DNA from: Phycisphaerales bacterium
GTDB lineage: Bacteria; Planctomycetota; Phycisphaerae; Phycisphaerales; UBA1924
Assembly: GCA_029260395.1 (NCBI GenBank)
Contig: JAJDDJ010000009.1
Coordinates: forward strand, 496,001 to 560,000
Direction: 5' to 3'
Length of the DNA stretch: 64,000 nucleotides
Shown: positions 26,257 through 34,635 of the stretch, one piece after another
Numbering within the stretch: the first letter of the stretch is position 1
How the letters are laid out: each line of letters begins with the position of its first letter
Made by a program: the position numbers and the translations under genes
The notes under the pieces: model-generated
Databases searched by the model: none
Told to the model about the DNA's origin: nothing
Seen by the model: only the letters and a program-made list of their open reading frames with translations

Positions 26257-28266
26257 TTACGCCTCGCTCGGGTTCTCGTGCTCGATCTGGCGGTACAGGA
26301 ATTCGGCGTACCGGCCATCGGCGTCCAGCAGCTCGCGGTGGTCGCCGCGCTCGACGATCGTGCCGTGCTCGACCACGAGGATCTGGTCGGCGTCGCGGAT
26401 GGTGCTCAGCCGGTGGGCGATCACGAACGTCGTGCGGTCCTTGAGCAGGTCGCGCATGCCGGCCTGGATCATCGCCTCGCTCTCGGCATCGAGGTTGCTC
26501 GTCGCCTCATCGAGAATCAGGATTGCGGGGTCGGCAAGCACAGCCCTCGCGATGGCAATGCGCTGCTTCTGACCGCCGCTGAGCCTTACGCCCCGCTCAC
26601 CGATCAGCGTTTCGTACCCCTGTTCGAGCTTGTCGATGAACTCGGCCGCGTGCGCGAGCCGGGCTGCGTCACGGATGCGCTGGCGGCTGGCGCTGCGGTC
26701 GGCGTACGCGATGTTGTCCGCGATCGAGCCATCGAACAGAAACACGTCCTGCTCAACAACCCCCAGCAGCGACCGGTAGCTGCGGATCTCGATCTCGCGC
26801 AGGTCCACGCCATCAAACAGCACCCGGCCCTGCGTCGGGTCGTAGAACCGCGCTACAAGGTTGCACAGCGTCGTCTTGCCCGCACCCGACGGCCCGACCA
26901 GCGCCACCGTCTGTCCGGCTCGAACCTTGAGCGATACATCGTGCAGCACGTCCTCGTGCTCCTGCGATCCATCGAGCGAGGGGTACCGGAAACTCACGTT
27001 CTCAAGCTCGACCTCGCCGCGCGCGTTCGCACGGCTCACTGGCTTGGCACCCGGCAGGACCGCAAGCTCGGTCGGCTGTTCGAGCAAATCGAGCACGCGA
27101 TCGAGCCCAGCGAGCTGGCTCTGCACGCCCGTCGCACTCTGCGCGAGCGTGGCCAGCGGGCCGAGCATCATCACGAGGTACATCACAAACATCGCCACGT
27201 CGCCCGGCTTGAGTGTGCCCTCTAGAACCAGAGAGCCCGCGTACACCACCACGCCCGCCAGCGCCAGCGGGATCATGATGTCCCACACCGCTTCCAGCGT
27301 CCGGCTCCAAACCCACGCCAGCAGCTCCATGCGAGCCGTCAGGTGGTCGCGCACCGTGAACCGCGACCGTTCGGCACGCTCGCGGTTGAACGCCCGAACC
27401 ACTCTCATTCCGGTGAACGCCTCGGTGGCCTGCGCATCGATCGAGACGCGCGTGGCGCGCACGTCGCGGTGGATCGGCCGGATGCGCTTGATCCAAGCCT
27501 GGTGCGTGAACCACACCACGGGCACCAACAGCACGCCACCAACAACCAGTTCCCACCGCACGAACGAGAGCACGAGCAGCGTGCCCACAAGCTGGATCAG
27601 CGCGTTCCAAGGGTTGTAGATCAGCGTGAAATTGAGGTCGGCGACCGTGCCCGCATCCTCGCGAAGCATCGAGCTTACCCCGCCCGCTTTGATGCGGTGG
27701 ATGCGGTGCATCGGCAGGCGGATGGCGTGGGCGAACACACGCCTGCGTATCCGCGCGTTGAGCACCCGCGTGAGCCGCGTCAGGTTCCATCGGCCCGTCA
27801 GGGCGACCGCGGTCTTGATCAGAGGCAGCACGATCATCGCCGCAGCGACTATGTACAGCAGCGTCTTTGGCTCCGTGCCGAACATGCGTTTGGCCCAGTC
27901 GGGCAGGCCCTGCGGGCCGGGCTCATCGAGCAGCACATAGTCAATAACGACCTTCATCAGCACCGGCTCAGCCAGCCCGATGAGCGTCGCGATCGTGCGA
28001 GTGGTCAACGCGAAGTACACCGTGGCCGTCGAGAACCCGATGAGCCCCCAGAACGAGTGAAAGAGCTCGAAGAACCCGCGGTGTCGGCCCGGCCCGGCGG
28101 CGGTCGCCTCCGGCGCATCGATCACCCGCTTGGTAAAGCTCGCCTCACGCCGCTTGGCGCGGTAGCGGTCGAACCGCCCCCGGCTCGACGGGCTTTGGTT
28201 GGGGAGCGGCTCGTCGCTCGCGTTGGCTGTGTGAGTGGGGGCGCCAGGGGGGGCGTTGTTCGCCAT
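26257..28266 (-). CDS. ABC exporter, fused membrane and ATPase domains
   Basis: A 669-residue half-transporter (type IV exporter fold). A polar N-terminal stretch of about 75 residues is followed by six membrane helices (about 80-400, including ALTTRTIATLIGLAEPVLMK) and a nucleotide-binding domain: Walker A VGPSGAGKTTLCN (about 459), signature LSGGQKQRIAIARA (about 565), Walker B AILILDEATSNLD (about 585) and the switch histidine in FVIAHRLSTI. It probably works as a homodimer, in the MsbA/lipid-A or multidrug exporter group. The substrate cannot be read from sequence. The gap to the downstream DUF2339 gene is 44 bases, so they may share a transcript. Confidence 0.86.
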   Translation of the reverse strand: MANNAPPGAPTHTANASDEPLPNQSPSSRGRFDRYRAKRREASFTKRVIDAPEATAAGPGRHRGFFELFHSFWGLIGFSTATVYFALTTRTIATLIGLAEPVLMKVVIDYVLLDEPGPQGLPDWAKRMFGTEPKTLLYIVAAAMIVLPLIKTAVALTGRWNLTRLTRVLNARIRRRVFAHAIRLPMHRIHRIKAGGVSSMLREDAGTVADLNFTLIYNPWNALIQLVGTLLVLSFVRWELVVGGVLLVPVVWFTHQAWIKRIRPIHRDVRATRVSIDAQATEAFTGMRVVRAFNRERAERSRFTVRDHLTARMELLAWVWSRTLEAVWDIMIPLALAGVVVYAGSLVLEGTLKPGDVAMFVMYLVMMLGPLATLAQSATGVQSQLAGLDRVLDLLEQPTELAVLPGAKPVSRANARGEVELENVSFRYPSLDGSQEHEDVLHDVSLKVRAGQTVALVGPSGAGKTTLCNLVARFYDPTQGRVLFDGVDLREIEIRSYRSLLGVVEQDVFLFDGSIADNIAYADRSASRQRIRDAARLAHAAEFIDKLEQGYETLIGERGVRLSGGQKQRIAIARAVLADPAILILDEATSNLDAESEAMIQAGMRDLLKDRTTFVIAHRLSTIRDADQILVVEHGTIVERGDHRELLDADGRYAEFLYRQIEHENPSEA

Positions 28267-28321
28267 GTGAGCGATGCTAGGCCGTCGCCTCGATCAACCC
28301 GGGTGTGCGACGTGGTGCGCG

Positions 28322-28365
28322 CAAAGAGACACCGCCGGACCCACGTGAGAGCCCGGCGGCGTGTC
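28322..28365 (-). terminator. hairpin terminator after the DUF4394 gene
   Basis: On the minus strand, GACACGCCGCCGG pairs with CCGGCGGTGTC through a GC-rich stem with a two-base bulge and ends in TCTCTTTG. It lies about 25 bases after the stop at 28389. The T tract is interrupted, so it is moderately convincing. Confidence 0.65.
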
Positions 28366-28388
28366 AAATTCAGAAGACGCTCCGCCAA

Positions 28389-29258
28389 TTAGCGGCGACG
28401 GCGAGCCGCGAGCATGCCGCCGGCAGCCAGAACGCCGAGCCCCGCAGGCGCGGGGATGACCGCCATCGAAGTGATGACCGCACCGCCACCGATCTCGCCG
28501 ACTGCGCGTGCAGCGCCGCTGGAGAGGTCGATCGTCCAGAACGTCGAGCGCGAAAGCGTCTCGTTCTCGATGACCAGGTACGCGATGCCCGTGGTGCCCG
28601 AGATATCGAACGAGGCGGTGTCGGTGACATCAAAGCCGATGTCACCCACCGTGCCCAGCGTGCCGGCGCTGTTGGCCTGCGTCACGAGGATGTCCAGCGC
28701 GGTATCGATGCCGTAGAGCTGGGTCGAGCCCGCATTGGCCACGCTGTTGGTGTAGGCCGAGGCCACCACGTTGGGGTTGGTACCTTCGTTGGAGTCGCCG
28801 GGGCCGTAGAACAGGCTGGTGACCAGGGTGGCACCGCCGGTCATGGGGTTGAGAACAAGGTTCTGGTCGGCATCGCTTACCACACGGATGCGGTCGATGA
28901 CGGGGTTGAAGTCAAACCCGAAGCTTGAGCCATTGAGGGTGGTGCCGGGGCCGCCGAAGCCGCCGCCCACGAGCGATGCTTGGCCGGAGTTGATGTTGAG
29001 GGTGTACAGGTTGCTGAAGCTGCCCATGGCGTAAAGCTGGCCGTTGGCAGGGCGGAAGTCGATCCCACGGATGACCTCGTTTGAAGCAAGGCCCATGATG
29101 GCCACGCCCGAGTCGATGGTCCCCGGTGTAGCGGAATCCCAGCTCACGAGCGAACCGTTGTCGGTCACGCCGTACACGGTTTCCTGGCCCTGTGCCGCGC
29201 CGGTTAAGGCGAGCAGGGCCGCGATCGATCCGACAGCTGAGGCGCTAACAAAGTTCAT
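28389..29258 (-). CDS. secreted DUF4394 protein with PEP-CTERM-like sorting tail
   Basis: A 289-residue exported protein. MNFVSASAVGSIAALLALTG is a Sec signal cut near GAAQGQ. The body follows DUF4394: repeated strands such as VYGVTDNGSLVSWDSATPG, IRGIDFRPANGQLYAMGSFS, LYTLNINSGQASLVGGG, SFGFDFNPVIDRIRVVSDAD and PNVVASAYTNS, a beta-propeller-like pattern. The C-terminus is a sorting signal: PAPAGLGVLAAGGMLAARRR, that is a proline motif, a short membrane helix and an arginine cluster, as in PEP-CTERM proteins cut and anchored by exosortase-type systems. The ATG at 29258 is preferred because GAGAG stands seven bases before it; an ATG six bases upstream is close. Role probably extracellular; ligand unknown. 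Confidence 0.76.
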   Translation of the reverse strand: MNFVSASAVGSIAALLALTGAAQGQETVYGVTDNGSLVSWDSATPGTIDSGVAIMGLASNEVIRGIDFRPANGQLYAMGSFSNLYTLNINSGQASLVGGGFGGPGTTLNGSSFGFDFNPVIDRIRVVSDADQNLVLNPMTGGATLVTSLFYGPGDSNEGTNPNVVASAYTNSVANAGSTQLYGIDTALDILVTQANSAGTLGTVGDIGFDVTDTASFDISGTTGIAYLVIENETLSRSTFWTIDLSSGAARAVGEIGGGAVITSMAVIPAPAGLGVLAAGGMLAARRRR

Positions 29259-29419
29259 ACTCATTCTCTCTTTGCAATAGATTCCACTCTTGGCGACGCC
29301 CACACAGCGCCACTCTGCTCTCCTTCGCACCTCGGCGGCTAACCGATCACAGATGACGCAGAAATCGGCGCGGCGATCCCCAAGATTGCGGACGCAGCGC
29401 TTCTGCTAAGGTGCGACCC

Positions 29420-30895
29420 ATGAGCAAGAAGAGCAAACTCGCGCTGCACTGGCGGATTCTGATCGGTCTGGTTGCGGGCGTGGTGGTCGGGCTGGCGGTC
29501 AACCAGCTCTGGTCGGCCAACACCTGGGCCTCGATGGGCGTGAACGACGCCGGCTCGTTCGTTTCGACCAGCTTGGCATCCCGCGCCGCGTCCGAGACCG
29601 AGGGCGCCGTCAACGCCGATGCCACGTACTTCGCACACGCGGCCCGATTCGTCCGCAACGCCAACATGTTTGTGGGCGACCTGTTTATGAGCGGCCTGCG
29701 GTTCATCGCTGTGCCCATCGTGCTGTTCAGTCTGGCTGCGGGCGTGGCGAGCCTGAACGACTCGGCGAAGATCGGCCGCATCGGCGGCAAGACCATCGCG
29801 CTCTACCTCACGACCACCGCAGTGGCGATCTCGCTGGGCCTGCTGCTGGCCAACGTCATCGGTCCGGGCGACGGCTTCCCGCAGGAACTTCGCGAACAGC
29901 TCGCCAGCGCCGAAGCGGGCAACGCCCAGTCGAAGCTCGCTTCCGCCGACGCGGCCCGCGAGCGTTCGACGTGGGCGATTCTGCTCGACCTGATGCCGAC
30001 CAACCCGTTCGCCGCGATGGCCCAGGGCAACACGCTGCAGGTCGTGGTGGTGGGGCTGCTGGTGGGCATCGCGCTGACACTCATCCCGTCGTCGCAGTCC
30101 AAGCCGCTTGTGGCGCTGTTCGAAGGCATGACCGAGGTGGTCATCAAGATCGTCGAGATCGTGCTGATCCTCGCACCCTTCGCGGTGTTCGCGCTCATCG
30201 CCGAGGTCGTCGCGGACCTTGGCATCGAGGTGCTCGGCTCGCTGTCCAAGTACTGCGCGACCGTCATCGGGGGGCTCGCGATTATGATGTTCGCCGTGTA
30301 CCCAGCGGTGCTGAGGGTGCTCACTCCGGTTCGTTATGGCCGTTTCTTCCGTGCCATTAGCCCGGCTCAGTTGCTCGCTCTCAGTTCATCCAGCTCCGGC
30401 GCCACCATGCCCGTGACCATGGACTGCGTCGAACGCCGCCTCGGCGTGAGCGAAGACGTCACCAGCTTCGTCATTCCCGTGGGCGCGACCATCAACATGG
30501 ACGGGACCGCGCTCTACCAGGGAGTCGCCGCCGCGTTCATCGCGCAGATGTACGGCATGGACCTCTCGCTCGGTCAGCAGCTCACCATCGTTCTCACCGC
30601 CACGCTCGCCAGCATCGGCACAGCGGCGGTGCCCGGTGTGGGCATCGTCATGCTCGTGATCGTGCTGGATGCTGTGGGCATCCCGCTCGACGGCATCGCC
30701 GTGATCCTTGGCGTGGACCGCATCCTCGACATGTGCCGAACCAGTTGCAACGTCACCGGCGACTGCATGGTGGCAGCGGTTATCGCTTCGAGCGAGAACG
30801 AACTGCTCACCGAGCAAGAAGTCAACGAACGCGCCAATGCCCCGCTGGATGAGCACACCAAAGAGGATGAACAGCGAAAGCAGGCGCTCGGCTGA
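29420..30895 (+). CDS. dicarboxylate/amino-acid:cation symporter (DAACS, SLC1-like)
   Basis: A 491-residue inner-membrane symporter that imports glutamate, aspartate or C4-dicarboxylates with sodium or protons. Family marks: the serine-rich re-entrant loop SSSSGATMPVTMDCV (about 320), the NMDGTALYQ motif (about 358) and TATLASIGTAAVPGVG (about 394). About eight membrane helices are visible. A longer than usual loop (residues about 25-75, with SRAASETEGAVNADATYF) sits between helices 1 and 2. The ATG at 29420 was chosen since AAGG stands eight bases before it. It ends three bases before the stop of the convergent nhaA gene. Confidence 0.87.
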   Translation: MSKKSKLALHWRILIGLVAGVVVGLAVNQLWSANTWASMGVNDAGSFVSTSLASRAASETEGAVNADATYFAHAARFVRNANMFVGDLFMSGLRFIAVPIVLFSLAAGVASLNDSAKIGRIGGKTIALYLTTTAVAISLGLLLANVIGPGDGFPQELREQLASAEAGNAQSKLASADAARERSTWAILLDLMPTNPFAAMAQGNTLQVVVVGLLVGIALTLIPSSQSKPLVALFEGMTEVVIKIVEIVLILAPFAVFALIAEVVADLGIEVLGSLSKYCATVIGGLAIMMFAVYPAVLRVLTPVRYGRFFRAISPAQLLALSSSSSGATMPVTMDCVERRLGVSEDVTSFVIPVGATINMDGTALYQGVAAAFIAQMYGMDLSLGQQLTIVLTATLASIGTAAVPGVGIVMLVIVLDAVGIPLDGIAVILGVDRILDMCRTSCNVTGDCMVAAVIASSENELLTEQEVNERANAPLDEHTKEDEQRKQALG

Positions 30896-30898
30896 TCT

Positions 30899-32353
30899 TT
30901 AGCCGGCCTCGTTGCCGTCTGTGTCATCCTCATCTACCGGGGTCATATCCGGGATCGCGCACGCGTCGCCCTTGCACTTGGGCGCAAGCGCCAGCACCGT
31001 CAGTCCGACAACCGAGGCAACCGCCGATGCAGCCAGGATGCCGATGATCGCGTGCTGGCGCTCCATGAGGCCTACCTCTGTATTGGGGAACGCGAGGTTG
31101 GCGATGAAGATGGCCATAGTGAATCCGATGCCCGCTAAGCATCCAGCACCCGCGATATGGAACCAGTTGACGCCCCGGGGCAGGCCGGCGATACCCAGCT
31201 TGACCGAGATGAACGCTGCAAGGAACACGCCGATGGGCTTACCGAGCAGCAGGCCCAGGATCACGCCCATCGACACCGGGCCCGACAAGGCGCTCCCGAT
31301 GCCGTGGTCGCCGATGTGAACGCCCGCGTTCGCCAGCGCGAAGATCGGGATGATGAAGAACGCCGCCCACGGGTGGATGCCGTTCTCAAGACGAATGAGC
31401 GGCGGGAGCACCAGCGTGTTGTTGGTCTCCATCGCCATCACCGCCGAGCGCTGCTTGGTGTTGGTCTTTACATCCGTCCCAGGTTCAGCCGCCTCCTCAA
31501 AGGCATCAAGCGCCTTGCGGCTCGCCTTCAGATACCGGTCGGTGTTCACGCGGGCCGTTGCCGGAATCGTCGCTGCGAGCAGCACGCCCGCGATCGTCGC
31601 GTGCACCCCGCTCATGTAGATAAAGTACCACAGCACCACGCCGGGCAGCAGGTACATCATCGGGTTGCGGATCTGCAGCATGTTGAACGCGAAAAGCGTC
31701 AGCACCACCGCTCCGCCCAGCCCCAGGTACGCCCATTGCAGATTCTCGGTGTAGAAAATCGCGATCACGAGCAGCGCGCCAAGGTCGTCGGCGATGGCGA
31801 GAGAAGTCAGGAACACCTTGAGTGACGCGGGCACCTTCGAGCCAAGCAGTGCCATGATGCCCAGTGCAAACGCGATGTCCGTGGCCATCGGGATGCCCCA
31901 GCCGTGCATAGCCCCGTGCGAAGAAGTCGCGTTGATGGCCGCGTAGATGAGCGCCGGAACGACCATGCCGCCCAGCGCTGCCGCGATCGGTAGCGCGGCC
32001 TTCTTGGGGCTTGCAAGTTCGCCGACGAGAATCTCTCGCTTAATCTCCAGCCCCACCAGCAGGAAGAAGAACGCCATCAGCCCGTCGTTGATCCAGTGCC
32101 CCAGCCCCCAACTCAGGCCGACCGTGTCGCCAATCGCCACCCGGATCTTGAACTCGTGGAACAGCTCGTGGTAGCTGTGCGCCAGCTCCTCGCTGGCGTT
32201 CGCCCACAGCAGCGCGATCACCGTGCAGGCCAGCAGGATCAGGCCGCCCGCCGACGACAACCGGGCAAACTGCTTGAACGGGCTGAACAGCACCTCGCTG
32301 ACTACGGGAGGCAGTTCGTGGCTGGCGGTCGGGATCGAGGAATGTGAGGCCAT
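30899..32353 (-). CDS. nhaA: Na+/H+ antiporter NhaA
   Basis: A 484-residue inner-membrane antiporter that exports sodium or lithium in exchange for protons. Twelve helices can be followed. The transport aspartates lie in SLAIADDLGALLV (about 180-192), preceded by PMATDIAFALGIMALLG. GLEIKREILVGELASP near 100 and AGIGFTMAIFIANLAF near 420 also fit NhaA. The charged loop with TDVKTNTKQRSAVMAMETNN is longer than in E. coli, and the tail is acidic (DEDDTDGNEAG). AGGAG seven bases before the ATG at 32353 is a good ribosome site. A structured leader lies upstream. Salt-stress control would fit a marine planctomycete. Confidence 0.9.
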   Translation of the reverse strand: MASHSSIPTASHELPPVVSEVLFSPFKQFARLSSAGGLILLACTVIALLWANASEELAHSYHELFHEFKIRVAIGDTVGLSWGLGHWINDGLMAFFFLLVGLEIKREILVGELASPKKAALPIAAALGGMVVPALIYAAINATSSHGAMHGWGIPMATDIAFALGIMALLGSKVPASLKVFLTSLAIADDLGALLVIAIFYTENLQWAYLGLGGAVVLTLFAFNMLQIRNPMMYLLPGVVLWYFIYMSGVHATIAGVLLAATIPATARVNTDRYLKASRKALDAFEEAAEPGTDVKTNTKQRSAVMAMETNNTLVLPPLIRLENGIHPWAAFFIIPIFALANAGVHIGDHGIGSALSGPVSMGVILGLLLGKPIGVFLAAFISVKLGIAGLPRGVNWFHIAGAGCLAGIGFTMAIFIANLAFPNTEVGLMERQHAIIGILAASAVASVVGLTVLALAPKCKGDACAIPDMTPVDEDDTDGNEAG

Positions 32354-32404
32354 CGGGTCGCTCCTGAGCGGGTCACTGCTGGTTGAGCACGCTTCTTTGA
32401 ATTC

Positions 32405-32451
32405 AGACGCTAGCAGTTGCGTCGCGGCTGGCGCGAGCGCACCCAGCGTCT
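32405..32451 (-). promoter_or_regulatory. structured leader upstream of nhaA
   Basis: On the minus strand, about 50 bases before the nhaA start, AGACGCT and AGCGTCT (7-base perfect arms, 32445-32451 and 32405-32411) enclose a second possible stem GCTGG/CCAGC (32443-32447 and 32427-32431). The two stems share bases 32445-32447, so they exclude each other, a switch-like arrangement. nhaA genes in other bacteria are known to carry metal-ion riboswitches; I could not match a consensus by eye. Confidence 0.4.
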
Positions 32452-32549
32452 ATCGGTTGCCCTTGAGCCCTGCCGCAGCCTCGTGGACGCTGAACGGGCA
32501 TTTTCCAACCCGCCAGGGCCGCCTGTGCGGGCCAAGGTAGGGCTCGGGA

Positions 32550-34469
32550 CTACTCGGCCACATGAATGAACGCGACCGCTGCCAGCGGGGGCAGGTCCAG
32601 CACAATGCTGTGCGGCCTGCTGTGCTCGCCCACTGGCTCCGTCACGGTGTCGCGCTGTTCCTGCGCGAACCCGCCGCCGCCGAAGACCGGATCGTCCGAG
32701 TCGATCAGCTTCTCCCACCGCCCGCTTACCGGCACCCCAAGCCGATACCCGGGTCGGGGAACGGGCGTGTGGTTGGCGGCGCACAGCACCCGCCGCAGCT
32801 TGCCGTCGGCGCCGGGGCCAAGCCGAAGGAACGCCACGACCGACGTATCCGCGTCGTGGTGGTGGACCCATTCGAAGCCCGCCGAGTCGCAGTCCAGCCC
32901 ATGCAGCGCCGGCTCGGCGGCGTACACCGCGTTGAGCGCCTTCACAAAGTCCTGCACGCCGCGATGGGGTGCGAACTCGGTCAGGTGCCAGTCGAGCGAG
33001 CTGTCGCAGTCCCACTCGTCGCGCTGCCCGAACTCGCAGCCCATGAACAGCAGCTTCTTGGCCGGCGACAACCACTGGTTGGCCAGCAGCAAACGGAGGT
33101 TAGCGAACTTCTGCCAGTCGTCGCCCGGCATCTTGTTGACCAGCGAACCCTTTCCGTGCACCACTTCATCGTGGCTCAGCGGCAAGACATAGTTCTCGGT
33201 GAACGCGTAGATCGCCCTGAACGTCAGGTCGTTGTGGTGGTACCGCCGGTGTACCGCCTCCTTCGAGAAGTACCGAAGGGTGTCGTTCATCCACCCCATG
33301 TCCCACTTGAATCCGAAGCCAAGACCACCCGTGTGCGCCGCGCGAGATACCCCGCTCCACGCGGTCGATTCTTCCGCGATCGTCACGATGCCCGGATGCT
33401 CGCGGTAGACCGCAGCGTTGAACTGACGGAGAAAGTCGATCGCTTCAAGGTTTTCGTTGCCGCCGTGCGCGTTGGGGATCCACTGGCCTTCCTTGCGCGA
33501 GTAATCCAGGTACAGCATCGAAGCAACCGCATCCACCCGCAGCCCGTCTATGTGGTACTTGTCGAGCCAGAAGCACGCGTTGGACAGCAAGAAACTCCGC
33601 ACCTCGTGCCGGCGATAGTTGAAGATGCCCGTCGTCCAGTCCGGGTGGAACCCCTGCCGAGGGTCCGAGTGCTCGTACAGGTGCGTGCCGTCGAAGAACG
33701 CAAGCCCGTGCTGATCGAGCGGGAAATGGCTGGGCACCCAATCCAGAATCACGCCGATGCCGTGCTGGTGCAGCGTGTCGATCAGGAACATGAAGTCTTG
33801 CGGCGTGCCGTACCGGCTGGTCGGCGCAAAGTACCCCGTCGTCTGGTACCCCCAGCTCTGCAGCAGCGGGTGCTCCATGATCGGCATGAACTCCACGTGC
33901 GTGAAGCCCATGTGGTTCAGGTACCCGGGCAGGTCCCGCGCCATCTCCCGGTAGCTCAGCGATCGGCCCCGGTCCTCGGGCACACCGCGCCACGAGCCCG
34001 CGTGCATCTCATAGATGGACATTGGCTTCGCGTACGGGTCTTGCTCCGCTCGGCGGTGCATCCAGTCGCTGTCGTTCCACTGATACTCCAGCCCCCAGAC
34101 CTTCGACGCCGTGTGCGGCGGGGTCTCGGCATGAAACGCGAACGGGTCCGCCTTCTGCACCTCGTACCCGTCGTGGTGCGAGCAGATGTGGTACTTGTAC
34201 GACTCGCCCTCAGCCAGCCCCGGCACGAACACGCTCCACAGCCCGGACGACTCGACCGCGCCCATCGGGTGCTCGCTGGCGTTCCACCCGTTGAACCCGC
34301 CGACCACCGAGACCGCTCGCGCGTTGGGGGCCCACACGGTGAACCGGATGCCCCGCTGGCCCTGCTCTTCGCGCATGTGAGCGCCCAAGTGTCGGTAGAG
34401 CCGGCAGTGTGTGCCCTCGTTGAAGAGGAACAGATCGTCGCTGGGAACGGTGGTGTGGGGCATATCCAT
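32550..34469 (-). CDS. glgB: 1,4-alpha-glucan branching enzyme
   Basis: A 639-residue GH13 enzyme that cuts alpha-1,4 glucan and rejoins it as alpha-1,6 branches. A CBM48 domain (about 40-135, with FTVWAPNARAVSVVGGFNGW) is followed by the catalytic barrel: TGYFAPTSRYGTPQDF near 210, IDGLRVDAVASMLYLDYSR with the nucleophile aspartate (about 313), TIAEESTAW with the acid glutamate (about 370) and PLSHDEVVHGKGSL (about 435) with the third carboxylate. The N1 domain of some enzymes is missing. The ATG at 34469 is used; an in-frame ATG two codons later is possible. It is divergent from the glycogen synthase gene, with 166 bases for shared control. Confidence 0.93.
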   Translation of the reverse strand: MDMPHTTVPSDDLFLFNEGTHCRLYRHLGAHMREEQGQRGIRFTVWAPNARAVSVVGGFNGWNASEHPMGAVESSGLWSVFVPGLAEGESYKYHICSHHDGYEVQKADPFAFHAETPPHTASKVWGLEYQWNDSDWMHRRAEQDPYAKPMSIYEMHAGSWRGVPEDRGRSLSYREMARDLPGYLNHMGFTHVEFMPIMEHPLLQSWGYQTTGYFAPTSRYGTPQDFMFLIDTLHQHGIGVILDWVPSHFPLDQHGLAFFDGTHLYEHSDPRQGFHPDWTTGIFNYRRHEVRSFLLSNACFWLDKYHIDGLRVDAVASMLYLDYSRKEGQWIPNAHGGNENLEAIDFLRQFNAAVYREHPGIVTIAEESTAWSGVSRAAHTGGLGFGFKWDMGWMNDTLRYFSKEAVHRRYHHNDLTFRAIYAFTENYVLPLSHDEVVHGKGSLVNKMPGDDWQKFANLRLLLANQWLSPAKKLLFMGCEFGQRDEWDCDSSLDWHLTEFAPHRGVQDFVKALNAVYAAEPALHGLDCDSAGFEWVHHHDADTSVVAFLRLGPGADGKLRRVLCAANHTPVPRPGYRLGVPVSGRWEKLIDSDDPVFGGGGFAQEQRDTVTEPVGEHSRPHSIVLDLPPLAAVAFIHVAE

Positions 34470-34635
34470 GGGTGTAGGCGGGCCAGCAGCGCCAAGGCGG
34501 CTAGGGGCGAGTGCGTGCGAACCAACCGGGTATATCGCACTCAAGACGATCATGCTGCGCCGCTCTTGAGAAAGCAAGCCTATTCGCGCTTGCGCCAGCC
34601 GTGCCTGCGGCGCCGGGCGGTTATGCTTCAAGACC

